From an uncultured Muribaculaceae bacterium (lineage in GTDB: Bacteria; Bacteroidota; Bacteroidia; Bacteroidales; Muribaculaceae), in contig CAJUAT010000062.1 of NCBI GenBank assembly GCA_910584525.1, positions 1-14,217 of the forward strand: a stretch of 14,217 nucleotides of DNA, given 5' to 3'. Position 1 is the stretch's first letter. Every line of letters begins with the position of its first letter. This document shows, in pieces, positions 14,191-14,217 of the stretch. Made by a program: the position numbers and the translations under genes. The notes below the pieces were generated by a model. It was not told the DNA's origin, searched no databases, and worked only from the letters and a program-made list of their open reading frames with translations.

Positions 14191-14217
14191 TGATTTCAGA
14201 TTATAAAATTGAGCGAT

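Noticed and set aside
1..14217. tRNA, rRNA, insertion sequence or CRISPR array
   Set aside because: No cloverleaf, rRNA core, transposase or spaced-repeat array was recognised on either strand.

Overview
The window looks like chromosomal DNA of a Bacteroidales bacterium. A Muribaculaceae-like or Prevotella/Bacteroides-like host is my inference, not something I could test by search. The signs are a gut-type secreted amylase, a GLUG-repeat protein with a Por/type IX secretion-type C-terminal tail, Bacteroidetes promoter elements (TTTG, 19 bp, TAnnTTTG), weak or absent Shine-Dalgarno sequences, and moderately GC-rich genes separated by very AT-rich spacers.

Layout, left to right. Positions 1-332 hold the end of an AAA/DUF4143-type ATPase (+). 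A hairpin-bearing spacer separates it from a two-gene minus-strand operon (6347 to 451): a GLUG-repeat, sorting-tail protein followed 14 bp later by a 1424-residue secreted enzyme with two complete GH13 catalytic domains and a starch-binding module. A consensus Bacteroidetes promoter drives this pair. A 348-bp divergent spacer leads to a plus-strand lysine/diaminopimelate pair, aspartate kinase (lysC) and diaminopimelate decarboxylase (lysA), 4 bp apart. A glycerate kinase lies on the minus strand, converging with lysA across a hairpin.

The most interesting stretch is the gene-free region 10223-10720. It has the anatomy of a chromosomal replication origin: three perfect DnaA boxes, at least six one-mismatch boxes, helically phased direct repeats, and a 46-bp tract with only two G/C bases. 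Much of the box cluster is built as two diverged, inverted arms carrying the same modules in mirrored order, each ending in an identical 20-bp sequence. Hand counts of G and C in selected 60-base lines mostly show C>G on the + strand to its left (6.9-9.6 kb) and G>C to its right, as expected at an origin, with exceptions noted below. No dnaA, dnaN or gidA gene is in the window.

Right of the putative origin is a tight plus-strand operon: nadA (quinolinate synthase), a SpoU/TrmH-family RNA methyltransferase (1-nt overlap) and a secreted glucosaminidase with two LysM-like modules (4-nt overlap). It converges with, and overlaps by 15 nt, a minus-strand multipass membrane protein of the lysylphosphatidylglycerol synthase TM-region family. 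Functionally the window combines extracellular starch breakdown, cell-wall precursor and lysine synthesis, NAD synthesis, RNA modification and wall remodelling around a likely oriC.
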